This document shows positions 8,319 to 16,558 of a DNA stretch of 63,634 nucleotides, in pieces; position 1 is the first letter of the stretch; each line of letters begins with the position of its first letter. The notes beneath the pieces were generated by a model. The model saw only the letters and a list, made by a program, of their open reading frames with translations. It was not told the origin of the DNA and ran no database searches. The stretch is from NCBI GenBank assembly GCA_964520325.1, contig CAZFOB010000020.1:1-63634 (forward strand). Reading direction: 5' to 3'. The position numbers were made by a program, and so were the translations under genes. This stretch comes from CAZFOB01 sp964520325. GTDB lineage: Bacteria; Actinomycetota; JAICYB01.

Positions 8319-8889
8319 CGGGACGCAACCCGGTCAGAGTGACCGTGACGAGCCGGCGGACCGCGGCCCGAGACCGCAGGCTGCCGGCGGCCGTCAGGGC
8401 GTGGAGGCAGTAGCGCGCGAGCTCGTCGGGTGCTACGTCGTCCCGGAGGTTGCCGGTCTTGGCGCCCTCGATCAGCAGGTCTCGGACCATGTTGCGGAGG
8501 TGCTGCTCAGCTTGGCCCACCTGTTCGTCTCGATGCATCAGCGCTGAGAGTTCGGTGTCGTGGTGCCCGCGGGACTCGTGGGCGATGAAGGCGTAAGCCT
8601 CGAGCACAGCTTCGAGTCGCGCGCAGGTGCCGCCGGCCCGGTCTCGGACTTCGGCGAGATGTTCTAGGTGGTCATTGATCTGACGTTCGTGCCAGGCCCG
8701 CACGATCGCTTCGACGTTCGAGAAGTACTTGTAGAGCGTCGCACGTCCGATGCCGGTGTCATCGGCGATCCGCGACATCGTCACCGACGCCAGTCCGTTC
8801 TCCGCCACGAGTGCCGCAGTGGTGTCCAGGATCGCTGCACGCACTTCGCGGCGGTGCGCCTCGATGGTCTCGCTCCACAGCTTCGGCAC
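8302..8889 (-). CDS. TetR-family transcriptional regulator
   Basis: This 195-residue protein has an N-terminal TetR helix-turn-helix at about 18-65 (ILDTTAALVAENGLASVTM, then IADDTGIGRATLYKYFSN). The C-terminal half is a variable helical ligand/dimer domain. The GTG start at 8889 is used because no other start lies before the HTH. It is divergent from a two-gene membrane-protein operon (9000-9757), and a palindrome in the shared gap overlaps that operon's promoter, so repression of those genes is the likely job. The ligand is unknown. Confidence 0.88.
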   Translation of the reverse strand: MPKLWSETIEAHRREVRAAILDTTAALVAENGLASVTMSRIADDTGIGRATLYKYFSNVEAIVRAWHERQINDHLEHLAEVRDRAGGTCARLEAVLEAYAFIAHESRGHHDTELSALMHRDEQVGQAEQHLRNMVRDLLIEGAKTGNLRDDVAPDELARYCLHALTAAGSLRSRAAVRRLVTVTLTGLRPVKKEQ

Positions 8890-8931
8890 CTTCGGAAGTA
8901 TACATACCGAACTTAGTCAAGACATATCAAC

Positions 8932-8959
8932 TTGACAGCGACACACTGTCTCGTAAACT
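8932..8959 (+). promoter_or_regulatory. Promoter with overlapping palindromic operator
   Basis: TTGACA (8932-8937) and TAAACT (8954-8959) are 16 bases apart, a good promoter for the genes at 9000-9757. The palindrome GACAG-N7-CTGTC (8934-8950) overlaps the -35 and fills most of the spacer. This is the arrangement expected for repression by the divergent TetR protein. A second imperfect dyad, GTATACATAC, lies nearer to tetR at 8898-8907. Confidence 0.6.
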
Positions 8960-8999
8960 GACCTCCAACCGATCAGTCACTCGTTCGACGGAGGAGGGC

Positions 9000-9221
9000 A
9001 TGCACATGAGCGATCAGTCTCCCGACCCCCAGCACTCAGAAGACGCCGGCGAGAGGGCCAGCGGCGGATCGACTATCGGCGCTCCACGTTGGGTGAAGGT
9101 ATTCGGGATCATCGCCCTCCTTGTGGCCGTGCTGATCGCGATCATGCTCTTGAGCGGAGGTGGCCCTGGGCGCCACGGCCCTGGGCGCCACGTGCCCAGC
9201 GGCCAGATGCAACACCCATGA
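9000..9221 (+). CDS. Small single-pass membrane protein
   Basis: This 73-residue protein has a hydrophilic N-terminus, one strongly hydrophobic segment (VFGIIALLVAVLIAIMLL, about residues 37-54) and a short tail with the tandem peptide GPGRHGPGRH coded by two 15-bp repeats (9162-9191). The ATG at 9000 is preceded by GGAGGAGGG. Its stop overlaps the ATG of the next gene (ATGA), so the two are translationally coupled. I know of no function; TetR-controlled co-expression with the next membrane protein is suggested by the context. Confidence 0.65.
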   Translation: MHMSDQSPDPQHSEDAGERASGGSTIGAPRWVKVFGIIALLVAVLIAIMLLSGGGPGRHGPGRHVPSGQMQHP

Positions 9222-9757
9222 CCATGTCGCCCCGGGTCCGCAAGTTCGCGCTTAGCGCGCATCTCACGGTCTCCGTCGGTTGGATCGGCGCGGTCGTCGC
9301 GTATCTCGCTCTCGGTGTCGCGGCTGTGACCAGTCAGGACGTCCGGACGGTGCGTGCGGCCTGGATCGGGATGGAGCTCGTGGGCTGGTTCGCCATCGTC
9401 CCGTTGGCCCTCGCCTCGCTGCTCACGGGGCTCGTCATGGCACTCGGTACCAAGTGGGGCTTGTTCCGGCATTACTGGGTCCTGATCTCATTCGGGCTCA
9501 CCGTCATCGCGACCCTCGTGCTGCTCTCCCACATGCCGGACGTGAGTGTGATCGCAGACGTCGCGCAAGAGGCGAAAGGCGCCGGCCTCGACGCGCTTGG
9601 GGGCGACCTCCTTCATCCCGGGCTCGGCCTCGTGGTGTTGCTCGTGGTCCAGGTGCTGAACATGTACAAGCCGCGCGGCATGACGCGGCACGGGCAGCGG
9701 GTGGGCCGGTCGAAATCTGACGGGTCGTCAGATATTCTCAAGACCCCACCCTTATAG
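9218..9757 (+). CDS. Four-helix integral membrane protein, DUF2269-like
   Basis: This 179-residue protein has four predicted membrane helices, at about 12-35, 50-72, 82-103 and 132-150. The motif SAHLTVSVGWIGAVVAYLAL in helix 1 resembles small actinobacterial membrane proteins that follow TetR regulators. The start is the ATG overlapping the previous stop; the frame is open further upstream but without hydrophobic or conserved content. The last codons contain the 19-bp palindrome at 9715-9733, which probably belongs to the next operon. Confidence 0.65.
   Translation: MTMSPRVRKFALSAHLTVSVGWIGAVVAYLALGVAAVTSQDVRTVRAAWIGMELVGWFAIVPLALASLLTGLVMALGTKWGLFRHYWVLISFGLTVIATLVLLSHMPDVSVIADVAQEAKGAGLDALGGDLLHPGLGLVVLLVVQVLNMYKPRGMTRHGQRVGRSKSDGSSDILKTPPL
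9715..9733. promoter_or_regulatory. 19-bp palindromic operator, copy 1
   Basis: ATCTGACGGGTCGTCAGAT is a perfect 8-bp inverted repeat around GGT. The identical sequence occurs at 46392-46410 and a one-change version at 24533-24551. All three are a few tens of bases before genes for sterol or acyl-CoA catabolism and overlap a GATA-containing -10-like element. This copy lies 36 bp before the GTG of the fadE at 9770, inside the end of the upstream gene. Confidence 0.75.
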
Positions 9758-9769
9758 AGGAGCGCTGCC

Positions 9770-10948
9770 GTGGACTTCGAGTACGGCCCCGGAGAGAAGG
9801 CGTTCCAGGTTCAGGTTCGGCAGTTCCTGATGGACACCCACGACGCGGAGGTCATGGACCCCACGCGCGAGGGCATGGCTCAGCTCGTGGACACGCCCAA
9901 GCGCCGCGAGTTCATGAAGAAGCTGTCCGAGCGCGGTTGGATCGGGATGAGCTGGCCGAAGGAGTACGGGGGCCAGGACGCACCGGGGATGTTCGAGTAC
10001 ATCCTCAACGAGGAGCTCGCGACCGTTGGCGCGCCGCTGATCGGCAAGGGCGTGGGGATCGTCGGCAAGACGATCATGCGCCACGGCAACGAGCGGCTGA
10101 AGAAGGAGTTCCTCCCGCAGATCCTCAAGGGCGAGATCGAGTTCGCGATCGGGTACTCCGAGCCCAACGCCGGCTCCGACCTCGCCGCACTGAGTCTGCG
10201 GTGCACGAAGACCGACGGCGGATGGCTCCTCAACGGACAGAAGCGCTTCACCACGTCCGCGCATTTCGCCGATTGGTACTGGGTGGCGGGACGTACCGAC
10301 CCGGACGCACCGAAGCACAAGGGCATCACGCTCTTCCTCGTTCCGATGAACGCCCCGGGCATCGAGGTCGTCAACATGCCGTGTCTGGCCGGTGAGCGCA
10401 CCAACGAGGTGTTCCTCGACGGGGTGTTCGTTCCCGACGACTACGTCGTCGGGGAACTGAACAAGGGGTTCTACTACGTGAGTGAAGCGCTCGACTTCGA
10501 GCGCTTCACTCTCTTCACGATCTCGGCTTTCGCGCGGAAATATGAGGCCCTGCGCACCTACCTGCGCACGGCAACACGCGACGGCAAGCCGATGAAGGAC
10601 GACCCAGAGGTGCGCCGGACGGTCGCACGTCTGGCCACGAAGATCGAAGCCTGCAAGATGCACGTATTCCGCGTCATCTCGAAAGCCGCCGCGGGCGAAG
10701 TCCCGAACATCGAAGCGGCGATGTTCAAGCTCTGGCTCTCGATGACCGCGCAAGACGTCGCCGAGTCGTTCATCACGCTCGCCGGTCCCGATGGTGTGCT
10801 CCGTCGCGGCACCGAGCATGCGCCGATAGACGGACGTTTTGAGAACTACTACCAGTACTCGGTGCTCGAGACTGTGGGGGCCGGCACGTCAGAGGTGCAG
10901 CGGAACATCATCGCGAGGCGCGGGCTCGGTCTCCCGGTCCAGAACTAA
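9770..10948 (+). CDS. Acyl-CoA dehydrogenase (FadE family)
   Basis: This 392-residue flavoprotein shows the acyl-CoA dehydrogenase blocks: YSEPNAGSDLAAL near 125-137, the FAD/substrate loop GQKRFTTSAHFADW near 155-168, and the C-terminal ETVGAGTSEVQRNIIARRGLG. The GTG at 9770 follows AGAGG and the 19-bp operator. It is the first gene of a five-gene operon ending with a shorter fadE (12840-13910). This long/short pair mirrors the alpha2beta2 FadE heterocomplexes of actinobacterial sterol side-chain degradation. Chain-length specificity cannot be read from the sequence. Confidence 0.9.
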   Translation: MDFEYGPGEKAFQVQVRQFLMDTHDAEVMDPTREGMAQLVDTPKRREFMKKLSERGWIGMSWPKEYGGQDAPGMFEYILNEELATVGAPLIGKGVGIVGKTIMRHGNERLKKEFLPQILKGEIEFAIGYSEPNAGSDLAALSLRCTKTDGGWLLNGQKRFTTSAHFADWYWVAGRTDPDAPKHKGITLFLVPMNAPGIEVVNMPCLAGERTNEVFLDGVFVPDDYVVGELNKGFYYVSEALDFERFTLFTISAFARKYEALRTYLRTATRDGKPMKDDPEVRRTVARLATKIEACKMHVFRVISKAAAGEVPNIEAAMFKLWLSMTAQDVAESFITLAGPDGVLRRGTEHAPIDGRFENYYQYSVLETVGAGTSEVQRNIIARRGLGLPVQN

Positions 10949-10950
10949 CC

Positions 10951-11904
10951 GTGCTTGACGGCGTCACGGTCCTTGATCTGTCCTCGGTCGGCCCGGGTGC
11001 GCGTTGCTCGTGGATCCTCGCCGACCTCGGCGCCGACGTCGTAAAGATCATCGCTCCCGCATCGGCCGGACGGATCGACCCGCCCTTCCACAGCTACGGC
11101 GCCGGACGCGGCACGCGTCGCGAAGAGATCGACCTCAAGACCGACAAGGAGCGTTTCCTCATGCTCGCCTACGAGGCGGACGTGATCGTCGAGTCGTATC
11201 GTCCGGGCGTTGCCGACAGGCTCGGGATCGGCTACGAAACGGTGCGCGAACGCAACCCGCGTGTGGTCTACGCGGCGATCACCGGTTTCGGGCAAGAGGG
11301 GCCTAAGGCCGCATGGGCAGGACACGACCTCAACTACCTCGCCGTCGCGGGCTACCTCGCATCGCAGAACAACGCGATGCCGGGCGCGACGGTCGCCGAC
11401 TCGGCCGGCGGTGGTATGCACGCCGCCATCTCGATACTCGGCGCACTCTTCCGCCGCGAACGAACGGGCGAGGGCACCTATCTCGACGTGTCAACGACCA
11501 ACGGCGTCCTTTTCCTCATGGCGTTGCAGGTCGATCAGTATCTGGCCACCGGCGAGCAGTCGGCGATGCTGACCGGCGGGTATGCGTGCTACGACGTGTA
11601 TCAGTGCGCCGACGGCAAATGGCTCTCGGTCGGCGCGATCGAGACGCAGTTCTTCAGGAACTTGTGTGGCGCACTCGGTCTGCCGGAGCTGGCGTCGGAT
11701 CAGTACGACGACGGCAAGCAGGACGTCGTGCGCTCGGCATTGCGCGAAGCCTTCGCGAAGAAGGATCGCGACGAGTGGGTGGCGCTGCTCGCGCCCAGGG
11801 ATACATGCGTCGCGCCCATCCTGTCCATCGAAGAGGTCGCCGCATCGGTCCCCACGCAGGACGCCGGCGGCTTCCAACAGCTCGTTCCTTTGATCGCGCG
11901 ATGA
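10951..11904 (+). CDS. CaiB/BaiF CoA-transferase family protein, alpha-methylacyl-CoA racemase type
   Basis: This 317-residue class III CoA-transferase-fold protein is closest in pattern to alpha-methylacyl-CoA racemase. It shows AGHDLNYLAVAG (His of the catalytic pair), VADSAGGGMHA (Asp) and GAIETQFF (Glu). In mycobacteria such a racemase (Mcr) converts the 25R side-chain CoA ester of cholestenone to 25S before beta-oxidation, and the surrounding fadE and hydratase genes fit that job. It is shorter than the usual 350-360 residues. The GTG start is 2 bases after the fadE stop. Confidence 0.82.
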   Translation: MLDGVTVLDLSSVGPGARCSWILADLGADVVKIIAPASAGRIDPPFHSYGAGRGTRREEIDLKTDKERFLMLAYEADVIVESYRPGVADRLGIGYETVRERNPRVVYAAITGFGQEGPKAAWAGHDLNYLAVAGYLASQNNAMPGATVADSAGGGMHAAISILGALFRRERTGEGTYLDVSTTNGVLFLMALQVDQYLATGEQSAMLTGGYACYDVYQCADGKWLSVGAIETQFFRNLCGALGLPELASDQYDDGKQDVVRSALREAFAKKDRDEWVALLAPRDTCVAPILSIEEVAASVPTQDAGGFQQLVPLIAR

Positions 11905-12398
11905 GCACCGACGTGAGGGACTGGATCGGCAAGGAGCGCACCGACCCGCCCGGCGACATCGCGTGCGAGCGCGGGTACGTCCTGCACTGGCTCGAGGCGA
12001 CGGAGAACGCGAACCCCCGTTACTGGGAGGAGGGCTGCGAGGTCTCCCCGCCGTCGATGATCTCGGTGTGGATGCGTCCGCTGCAGTTCGTCCCCGGACG
12101 CGAGGGTGCGTTCATGCCACTGTCGCTTCATTTCGACCTCAAAGAAGCGTTCGGTCTGCCCGACGGAGTGGTGTCCGCCAACGAGATCACGTTCCACGCG
12201 CCGGTGCGCCACGGCGATCGCATCACGACGACGCAGACGATCCGCGACGTCTCGGAAGAGAAGACGACTCGCGTGGGCACCGGGCGTTTCTGGACGATCG
12301 ACGTCACCCACCGCAACCAGGACGGAGAGGTCAAAGGCGTGGAGACCTACGAGATGTTCTCGTACCGTTCGGGGGACACCCCCGGCCCCGGGCGATGA
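11901..12398 (+). CDS. MaoC-like hot-dog dehydratase subunit (FAS1-type N-terminal domain)
   Basis: This 165-residue protein resembles the N-terminal dehydratase-like domain found in ChsH2 and FAS1-type hydratases (ANPRYWEEG near the N-terminus, then an HLKEAF-like helix and ANEITFHAPVRHGDRI). It lacks a clear catalytic Asp/His pair, so it is probably the structural half of a heteromeric (R)-enoyl-CoA hydratase with the next gene product. ATGA overlaps join it to both neighbours. In the mycobacterial igr operon the equivalent pair hydrates the steroid enoyl-CoA made by FadE28/29. Confidence 0.78.
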   Translation: MSTDVRDWIGKERTDPPGDIACERGYVLHWLEATENANPRYWEEGCEVSPPSMISVWMRPLQFVPGREGAFMPLSLHFDLKEAFGLPDGVVSANEITFHAPVRHGDRITTTQTIRDVSEEKTTRVGTGRFWTIDVTHRNQDGEVKGVETYEMFSYRSGDTPGPGR

Positions 12399-12838
12399 AC
12401 GTCACGAAAGGGGACAAGCTCCCTACGCTCGAAGTGAAGATCCGAGCGCGGCATGTGGTCATGGGAGCGTCATCGTCTCGCGACTGGCAGCCCCAGCACC
12501 ACGACACCCATTGGGCGGTCGAGCGCGTGAAGGTGAAGGACATCTTCCTGAACACCCCGAACCAAGCCGGCTGGATCGAGCGCTACCTCACCGACTGGAC
12601 CGGCCCGAAGGGACGTCTCGCAAAGATGCGCTTCAAGATGAAGAAGTCGGTGTGCGCTGGAGACGTCCTGGTGTTCAACGCCGGCGTAACCGGCGTGTCG
12701 GACGACGGCTTTGTCGATGTCGACATCGAGCTGTCTGTCGACGGTGAGGTAGCGACTGAGTGCACGGCACGCATCGCGGTGCCGACGTCCGCGGATGACG
12801 ACCCGTGGCAGCGCCGCGGCGACGACTGGAGACCATGA
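12395..12838 (+). CDS. MaoC-like enoyl-CoA hydratase subunit
   Basis: This 147-residue single hot-dog domain carries SSRDWQPQHHDTHWA near 26-40, matching the R-hydratase Asp-x4-His active-site motif. It is the likely catalytic partner of the preceding hydratase-like protein, by analogy with ChsH1-ChsH2. The ATG overlaps the previous stop, and the next fadE starts one base after its own stop. The substrate is inferred from context to be a steroid or branched enoyl-CoA. Confidence 0.8.
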   Translation: MNVTKGDKLPTLEVKIRARHVVMGASSSRDWQPQHHDTHWAVERVKVKDIFLNTPNQAGWIERYLTDWTGPKGRLAKMRFKMKKSVCAGDVLVFNAGVTGVSDDGFVDVDIELSVDGEVATECTARIAVPTSADDDPWQRRGDDWRP

Positions 12839-12839
12839 G

Positions 12840-13910
12840 ATGGATCTGAAGCTGTCCGAAGAGCAGGAGCTCCTGCGGGACGCCGTCCGCTCGATGTGCG
12901 AGCGCCACTCCACGATCGAGATCGTCCGTTCGCTGGAAGGCGACGCCAAAGGCTACAGCGAGGAGCTGTGGAAGGCCCTGAGCGACATGGACCTGCTCGG
13001 TCTGCTCACCGAGGACTGGCTTCCGATCGAGGTTGCGGTGGTTGCCGAAGAGCTCGGACGCGCGCTCGCGCCATCACCCTTCATCGACACCGCCGTCTTC
13101 GGCGCGGCGCTCCTCGGTAGTGCCGATGAGACCGTGGTGCTCGCGTGGCACGAGTCAGAAGCAACAGATACCGAAGAGGGCATCAGCACGCGATACGACA
13201 ACGGAGCCGTCACAGGCGAGAAGATCCTCGTTGCATTCGCGAGCTCCGCGGACGCTCTTCTCGTCGTTGCGCGTGAGAACGACGACATCGTGATCGTCAA
13301 GGTCGACCCGGGTGACGCGAAGCTCACACTCGAAGGGACTCTCGCATCCGATGCCCGCTACAAAGTCGTTTTCGACGGTGCGCCGGGCGAGGTCGTGGCT
13401 CGCGGCTGGGACGCGTTCATGGACGCGATGACGCCCGCTCTCATCGCCGTGGGCGCTTTCGCGATCGGCGCCGCGCAGCGGGCCCACGAGATCTCCGTCG
13501 AATACGCGAAGGAGCGCGTGCAGTTCGACCGTCCGATCGGAAGTTTTCAAGCGATGGCGCATCCCCTCGCCGACCTCGCAACCGAGATCGGCGGCGCGCG
13601 GGCGATGGTGCATCAAGCGGCGTGGGCACTCGCCGAGCGGCGCCCTTTCCCGGGGACGCCGGCCACGGCGGCGATGGCGAAGTACTACGCGTGCGACGTG
13701 TTCCGCAAGACCGCGAAGTTCGGGCACCAGGTCTTCGGGGGCATCGGCTTCACCCTCGACATCGACATCCAACTCTTCATGCGCCGTGCGAAACAGCTCG
13801 AGGTGCTGTGGCTCGGCCCCCGGCGCCTGGAAGAGATCATCGCGGCGGCCGAACTCGACGCCGACCAGCCCCTCGTCACCGGCAACGCCGTGGCCTCCGC
13901 CGCCAAGTAG
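12840..13910 (+). CDS. Acyl-CoA dehydrogenase (FadE family, short partner type)
   Basis: This 356-residue protein is the short type of acyl-CoA dehydrogenase. It begins MDLKLSEEQELLRDAVRS, has a degenerate middle domain without the usual GSD motif, and retains ERVQFDRPIGSFQAMAHPLAD and HQVFGGIGFTLDIDIQLF. Such subunits supply part of the FAD site in alpha2beta2 FadE complexes; the likely partner is the product of 9770-10948. The ATG at 12840 matches the family N-terminus, although the frame is open 45 bases further up. Confidence 0.88.
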   Translation: MDLKLSEEQELLRDAVRSMCERHSTIEIVRSLEGDAKGYSEELWKALSDMDLLGLLTEDWLPIEVAVVAEELGRALAPSPFIDTAVFGAALLGSADETVVLAWHESEATDTEEGISTRYDNGAVTGEKILVAFASSADALLVVARENDDIVIVKVDPGDAKLTLEGTLASDARYKVVFDGAPGEVVARGWDAFMDAMTPALIAVGAFAIGAAQRAHEISVEYAKERVQFDRPIGSFQAMAHPLADLATEIGGARAMVHQAAWALAERRPFPGTPATAAMAKYYACDVFRKTAKFGHQVFGGIGFTLDIDIQLFMRRAKQLEVLWLGPRRLEEIIAAAELDADQPLVTGNAVASAAK

Positions 13911-13914
13911 GCCG

Positions 13915-14463
13915 TTAGCGGCGGAAGATGAAGTCCAGATCGATGGCCAGGCCGCGGGGCACGAGTGGACTCGCGACGTCAGGAGGGCGCAGAACGACCG
14001 GATCCCCGTAACGCCGTCCGTCCAACCTATACACCTCGAGCAGATCGCTGACCGGATCAGCGATCCACACCTCGGCGACCCCGAATCGCTCGTAGCGCTG
14101 GAGCTTCAGGACGCGGTCCCGCCGGACGTCCTGCGAGAGGATCTCGACGATGAAGCTCGGCGTCCCCCACACGTTCGCCTCGGTCAGCACCTCCAGGTCG
14201 CCATCGCCGATGAACACCAGATCGGGCTGGAGGACGTCCCCCGAAGCGAGCACGACGTCGAAGGGCGCCATGAACGCCCGTCCGCCGCCGCGCGCTTCGA
14301 GGTGGTTTGCAACGCGCACGTACAGCCGGCCCAGGATGTCCTGGTGCCGAGCGTTGGGTGCCGACATCCTCCACGCCTCCCCGTCGATGAGCTCGTAACG
14401 CTCGCCTTCGGGGAAGTGCAGGTAGTCCTCGTATGTCAGCTTACGGTCGGCCCTCGTGGCCAT
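13915..14463 (-). CDS. Uma2-family (DUF820) PD-(D/E)XK nuclease-like protein
   Basis: This 182-residue protein of the Uma2/DUF820 family has YEDYLHFPEGERYELIDGEAW at the N-terminus, the core QPDLVFIGDG with the nuclease Asp, FIVEILSQ with the Glu, and VAEVWIADP. These are restriction-endonuclease-fold proteins of unsettled role, abundant in cyanobacteria and actinobacteria. The ATG at 14463 has GGAGG 7 bases upstream, better supported than starts further up. A second member is at 60689-61249. Confidence 0.85.
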   Translation of the reverse strand: MATRADRKLTYEDYLHFPEGERYELIDGEAWRMSAPNARHQDILGRLYVRVANHLEARGGGRAFMAPFDVVLASGDVLQPDLVFIGDGDLEVLTEANVWGTPSFIVEILSQDVRRDRVLKLQRYERFGVAEVWIADPVSDLLEVYRLDGRRYGDPVVLRPPDVASPLVPRGLAIDLDFIFRR

Positions 14464-14579
14464 CTTCGACCTCCGGACGTTTTCGGCCGCGTACCAGGGA
14501 AGCCTCTTCAGGATAGCGCCGCGCAGTGACAGTCTGGTCTGCGGCCTGACGGCACCGAGCATGTCGTAGGCTCCCGGGA

Positions 14580-15983
14580 ATGGAAGAAGAACGGATCGGT
14601 CTGTTCCTGGACTTCGAGAACCTCGCCATCGGTGCTCGCGAGCAGCTCCGCGGGACCTTCGACTTCAAGCCCATCGCCGACGCGCTGGCCGAACGCGGAC
14701 GAGTGGTTGTCCGGCGCGCCTACGCCGATTGGTCGATGTTCGGGGACGCCGGACGGGAGCTCACACGGCATCACGTCGAACTGATCGAGATCCCGCAGAA
14801 GATGGGTGCTGTCCGCAAGAACGCGGCCGACATCAAGCTCGCCGTCGACGCCGTCCAGCTCGCATACGAGCGGGACTTCGTCACGACGTTCGTCATCGGG
14901 ACGGGCGACTCCGACTTCACTCCGCTCGTACACAAACTCCGCGAGCTCAACAAGCGCGTGATCGGGATCGGCATCGAGGCGTCGACGTCCTCGCTGTTGC
15001 CGCCGGCCTGCGATGAGTTCCTCTTCTACGAGCGCTTGCAGGGCATCGATACGCCGGCGCCCCGCGGCCAGCGTCGCGGCGGAGGCCGGCAGCGCAGCGC
15101 CGCCACCGATCCCAACGGCGGAAGCGCGCAAGGCAACGACATCGAATCTCTCGGCAAGCTCGTGACGCAGACGCTGTCGGGGATGAAGCGACGCTCGAGC
15201 GACGTGGTGCTGGGGTCGAGCCTCAAACGGACGTTGCTGCGCAAGGATCCAACCTTCGACGAGTCTGCGTACGGATTCCGGAGCCTGGGTGAGCTGTTGC
15301 GCAACCTCGAAGAGCGCAAGGTGATCCGGCTCTCGCCGGGCTCGGCGTCCGGCGACCCGGCCGTCGACTTCCTCGAGGAGGGCACGTCCAGTGACGACGA
15401 ACCCTTCGAGCTGCTGCGCGATGTGATCGCCGAGATGGGAGAGCAGCACCTTCCCGGCTTGAAGAACAAGTTGCGTAGGCGCCATCGCGACTTCTCGGAG
15501 AAGAAGTACGGCTACGGCGGGTTCTTGCAGTTCTGCAAGGCGGCGCAGGCCCGGGGATTCGTCGATATGGAATGGAGCGACGGATCGGGCGACTACGTCG
15601 TGCGCCTGCCGGGTTCAGAGGTGGCCGCAGCGAAGACCGCGGCGAAGACCGCAGCGAAGACCGCAGTGCGCGAGACCGAAGTCGCTCCGAGGACCCCCCT
15701 GATGGCCGTGCCCGCAGCCACCGCGCTGCCCGAGGGGAAAGGAGAGGAGCGCCAGACACCAGTGCCCGTGGCCGGTGAGCCGGAACCCGCCACGCCTAAG
15801 CCCGCAGCCCCGAGGACGCGTACTCGCAAGGCCGCGCCGAAGAAGGCGAGCGCTCGCAAGCCCGCTTCGAAGACCTCAGAAGCCCCCACGGATGAGGCGC
15901 CTGCTGAAGCGAAGAAGCCGAAACGCGCTCCGGCCCGTCGCGGCACGACCACGCGCAGCCGCGCCAAACCGGCTCCGAAGTAG
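14580..15983 (+). CDS. NYN-domain RNase-like protein with OST-HTH/LOTUS domain and basic Ala/Lys-rich tail
   Basis: Residues 5-160 form a NYN (PIN-like) nuclease domain with acidic residues in LFLDFENLAIG, AADIKLAVDA and GTGDSDFTPLV. Residues 190-340 contain one or two OST-HTH/LOTUS-like winged helices (KRTLLRKDPTFDESAYGFRS; NKLRRRHRDFSEKKYGYGGF). The last 120 residues are histone H1-like, with tandem AAKT and KPA repeats. It probably binds and may cut RNA. TAGGCT 7 bases before the ATG suggests a leaderless transcript. It is divergent from the Uma2 gene and sits alone. Confidence 0.85.
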   Translation: MEEERIGLFLDFENLAIGAREQLRGTFDFKPIADALAERGRVVVRRAYADWSMFGDAGRELTRHHVELIEIPQKMGAVRKNAADIKLAVDAVQLAYERDFVTTFVIGTGDSDFTPLVHKLRELNKRVIGIGIEASTSSLLPPACDEFLFYERLQGIDTPAPRGQRRGGGRQRSAATDPNGGSAQGNDIESLGKLVTQTLSGMKRRSSDVVLGSSLKRTLLRKDPTFDESAYGFRSLGELLRNLEERKVIRLSPGSASGDPAVDFLEEGTSSDDEPFELLRDVIAEMGEQHLPGLKNKLRRRHRDFSEKKYGYGGFLQFCKAAQARGFVDMEWSDGSGDYVVRLPGSEVAAAKTAAKTAAKTAVRETEVAPRTPLMAVPAATALPEGKGEERQTPVPVAGEPEPATPKPAAPRTRTRKAAPKKASARKPASKTSEAPTDEAPAEAKKPKRAPARRGTTTRSRAKPAPK

Positions 15984-15992
15984 AGGTCTTCG

Positions 15993-16511
15993 CTAGTCCT
16001 TATCGATCTTTTCGTCCTCGCGTTTGGCTTTCTCGATGCCTTCGGGCTCGAGTTCCTCGGCGCCGATGTTCAGCTTCACGAAGATCCCCCACGCGACGAG
16101 TAGCGCGGCGGCTGCCACCCCAACGGTTGCTGCCTGCGGCAGCTTGGACGGATCGTGGTGCGCCAACTGGAACACCGTAACAAGGGTCTCAACCGAGAGC
16201 GCTACAACGACGACGAGAAGGAAGCGGGACACGAACCGACGGACGCGTGTAGGTGCGGACAGCTGCGAATCGCGCTGCACTTCTTCCTCGAGCACCGTTT
16301 GGCCGAGCTCGAGCGCGGCGACGGCGATGGTCAGCATCCCGACGGCCCCGAGTACCGAGCTGAACCGAGCTTGCAGCTCGGTTGCCTCGCCGGGGTTGAT
16401 GCCGTGCCAAAGCTCCGACGCTGCGAAGGCGAGCACCGCGAGCGCGCACAGGAAGAACAGCAACGCGATGCAGGAGTAGCCGACGAGGAACAGCCGTCCA
16501 ACGGTCTTCAT
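15993..16511 (-). CDS. Four-helix membrane protein of unknown function
   Basis: This 172-residue protein has hydrophobic segments at about 8-32, 52-72, 92-112 and 125-145, and a charged C-terminal tail (EPEGIEKAKREDEKIDKD). The segment between helices 2 and 3 contains LEEEVQRDSQLSAPTRVRRFVSRFL, probably cytoplasmic. I do not recognise a family. It ends 9 bases from the convergent NYN gene and lies 47 bases downstream of the DUF202 gene on the same strand. Confidence 0.65.
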   Translation of the reverse strand: MKTVGRLFLVGYSCIALLFFLCALAVLAFAASELWHGINPGEATELQARFSSVLGAVGMLTIAVAALELGQTVLEEEVQRDSQLSAPTRVRRFVSRFLLVVVVALSVETLVTVFQLAHHDPSKLPQAATVGVAAAALLVAWGIFVKLNIGAEELEPEGIEKAKREDEKIDKD

Positions 16512-16558
16512 TGCCAGGACGTTCCCGTTGCGGCCGTGTTCCGAACCTCGGTCTGTCC

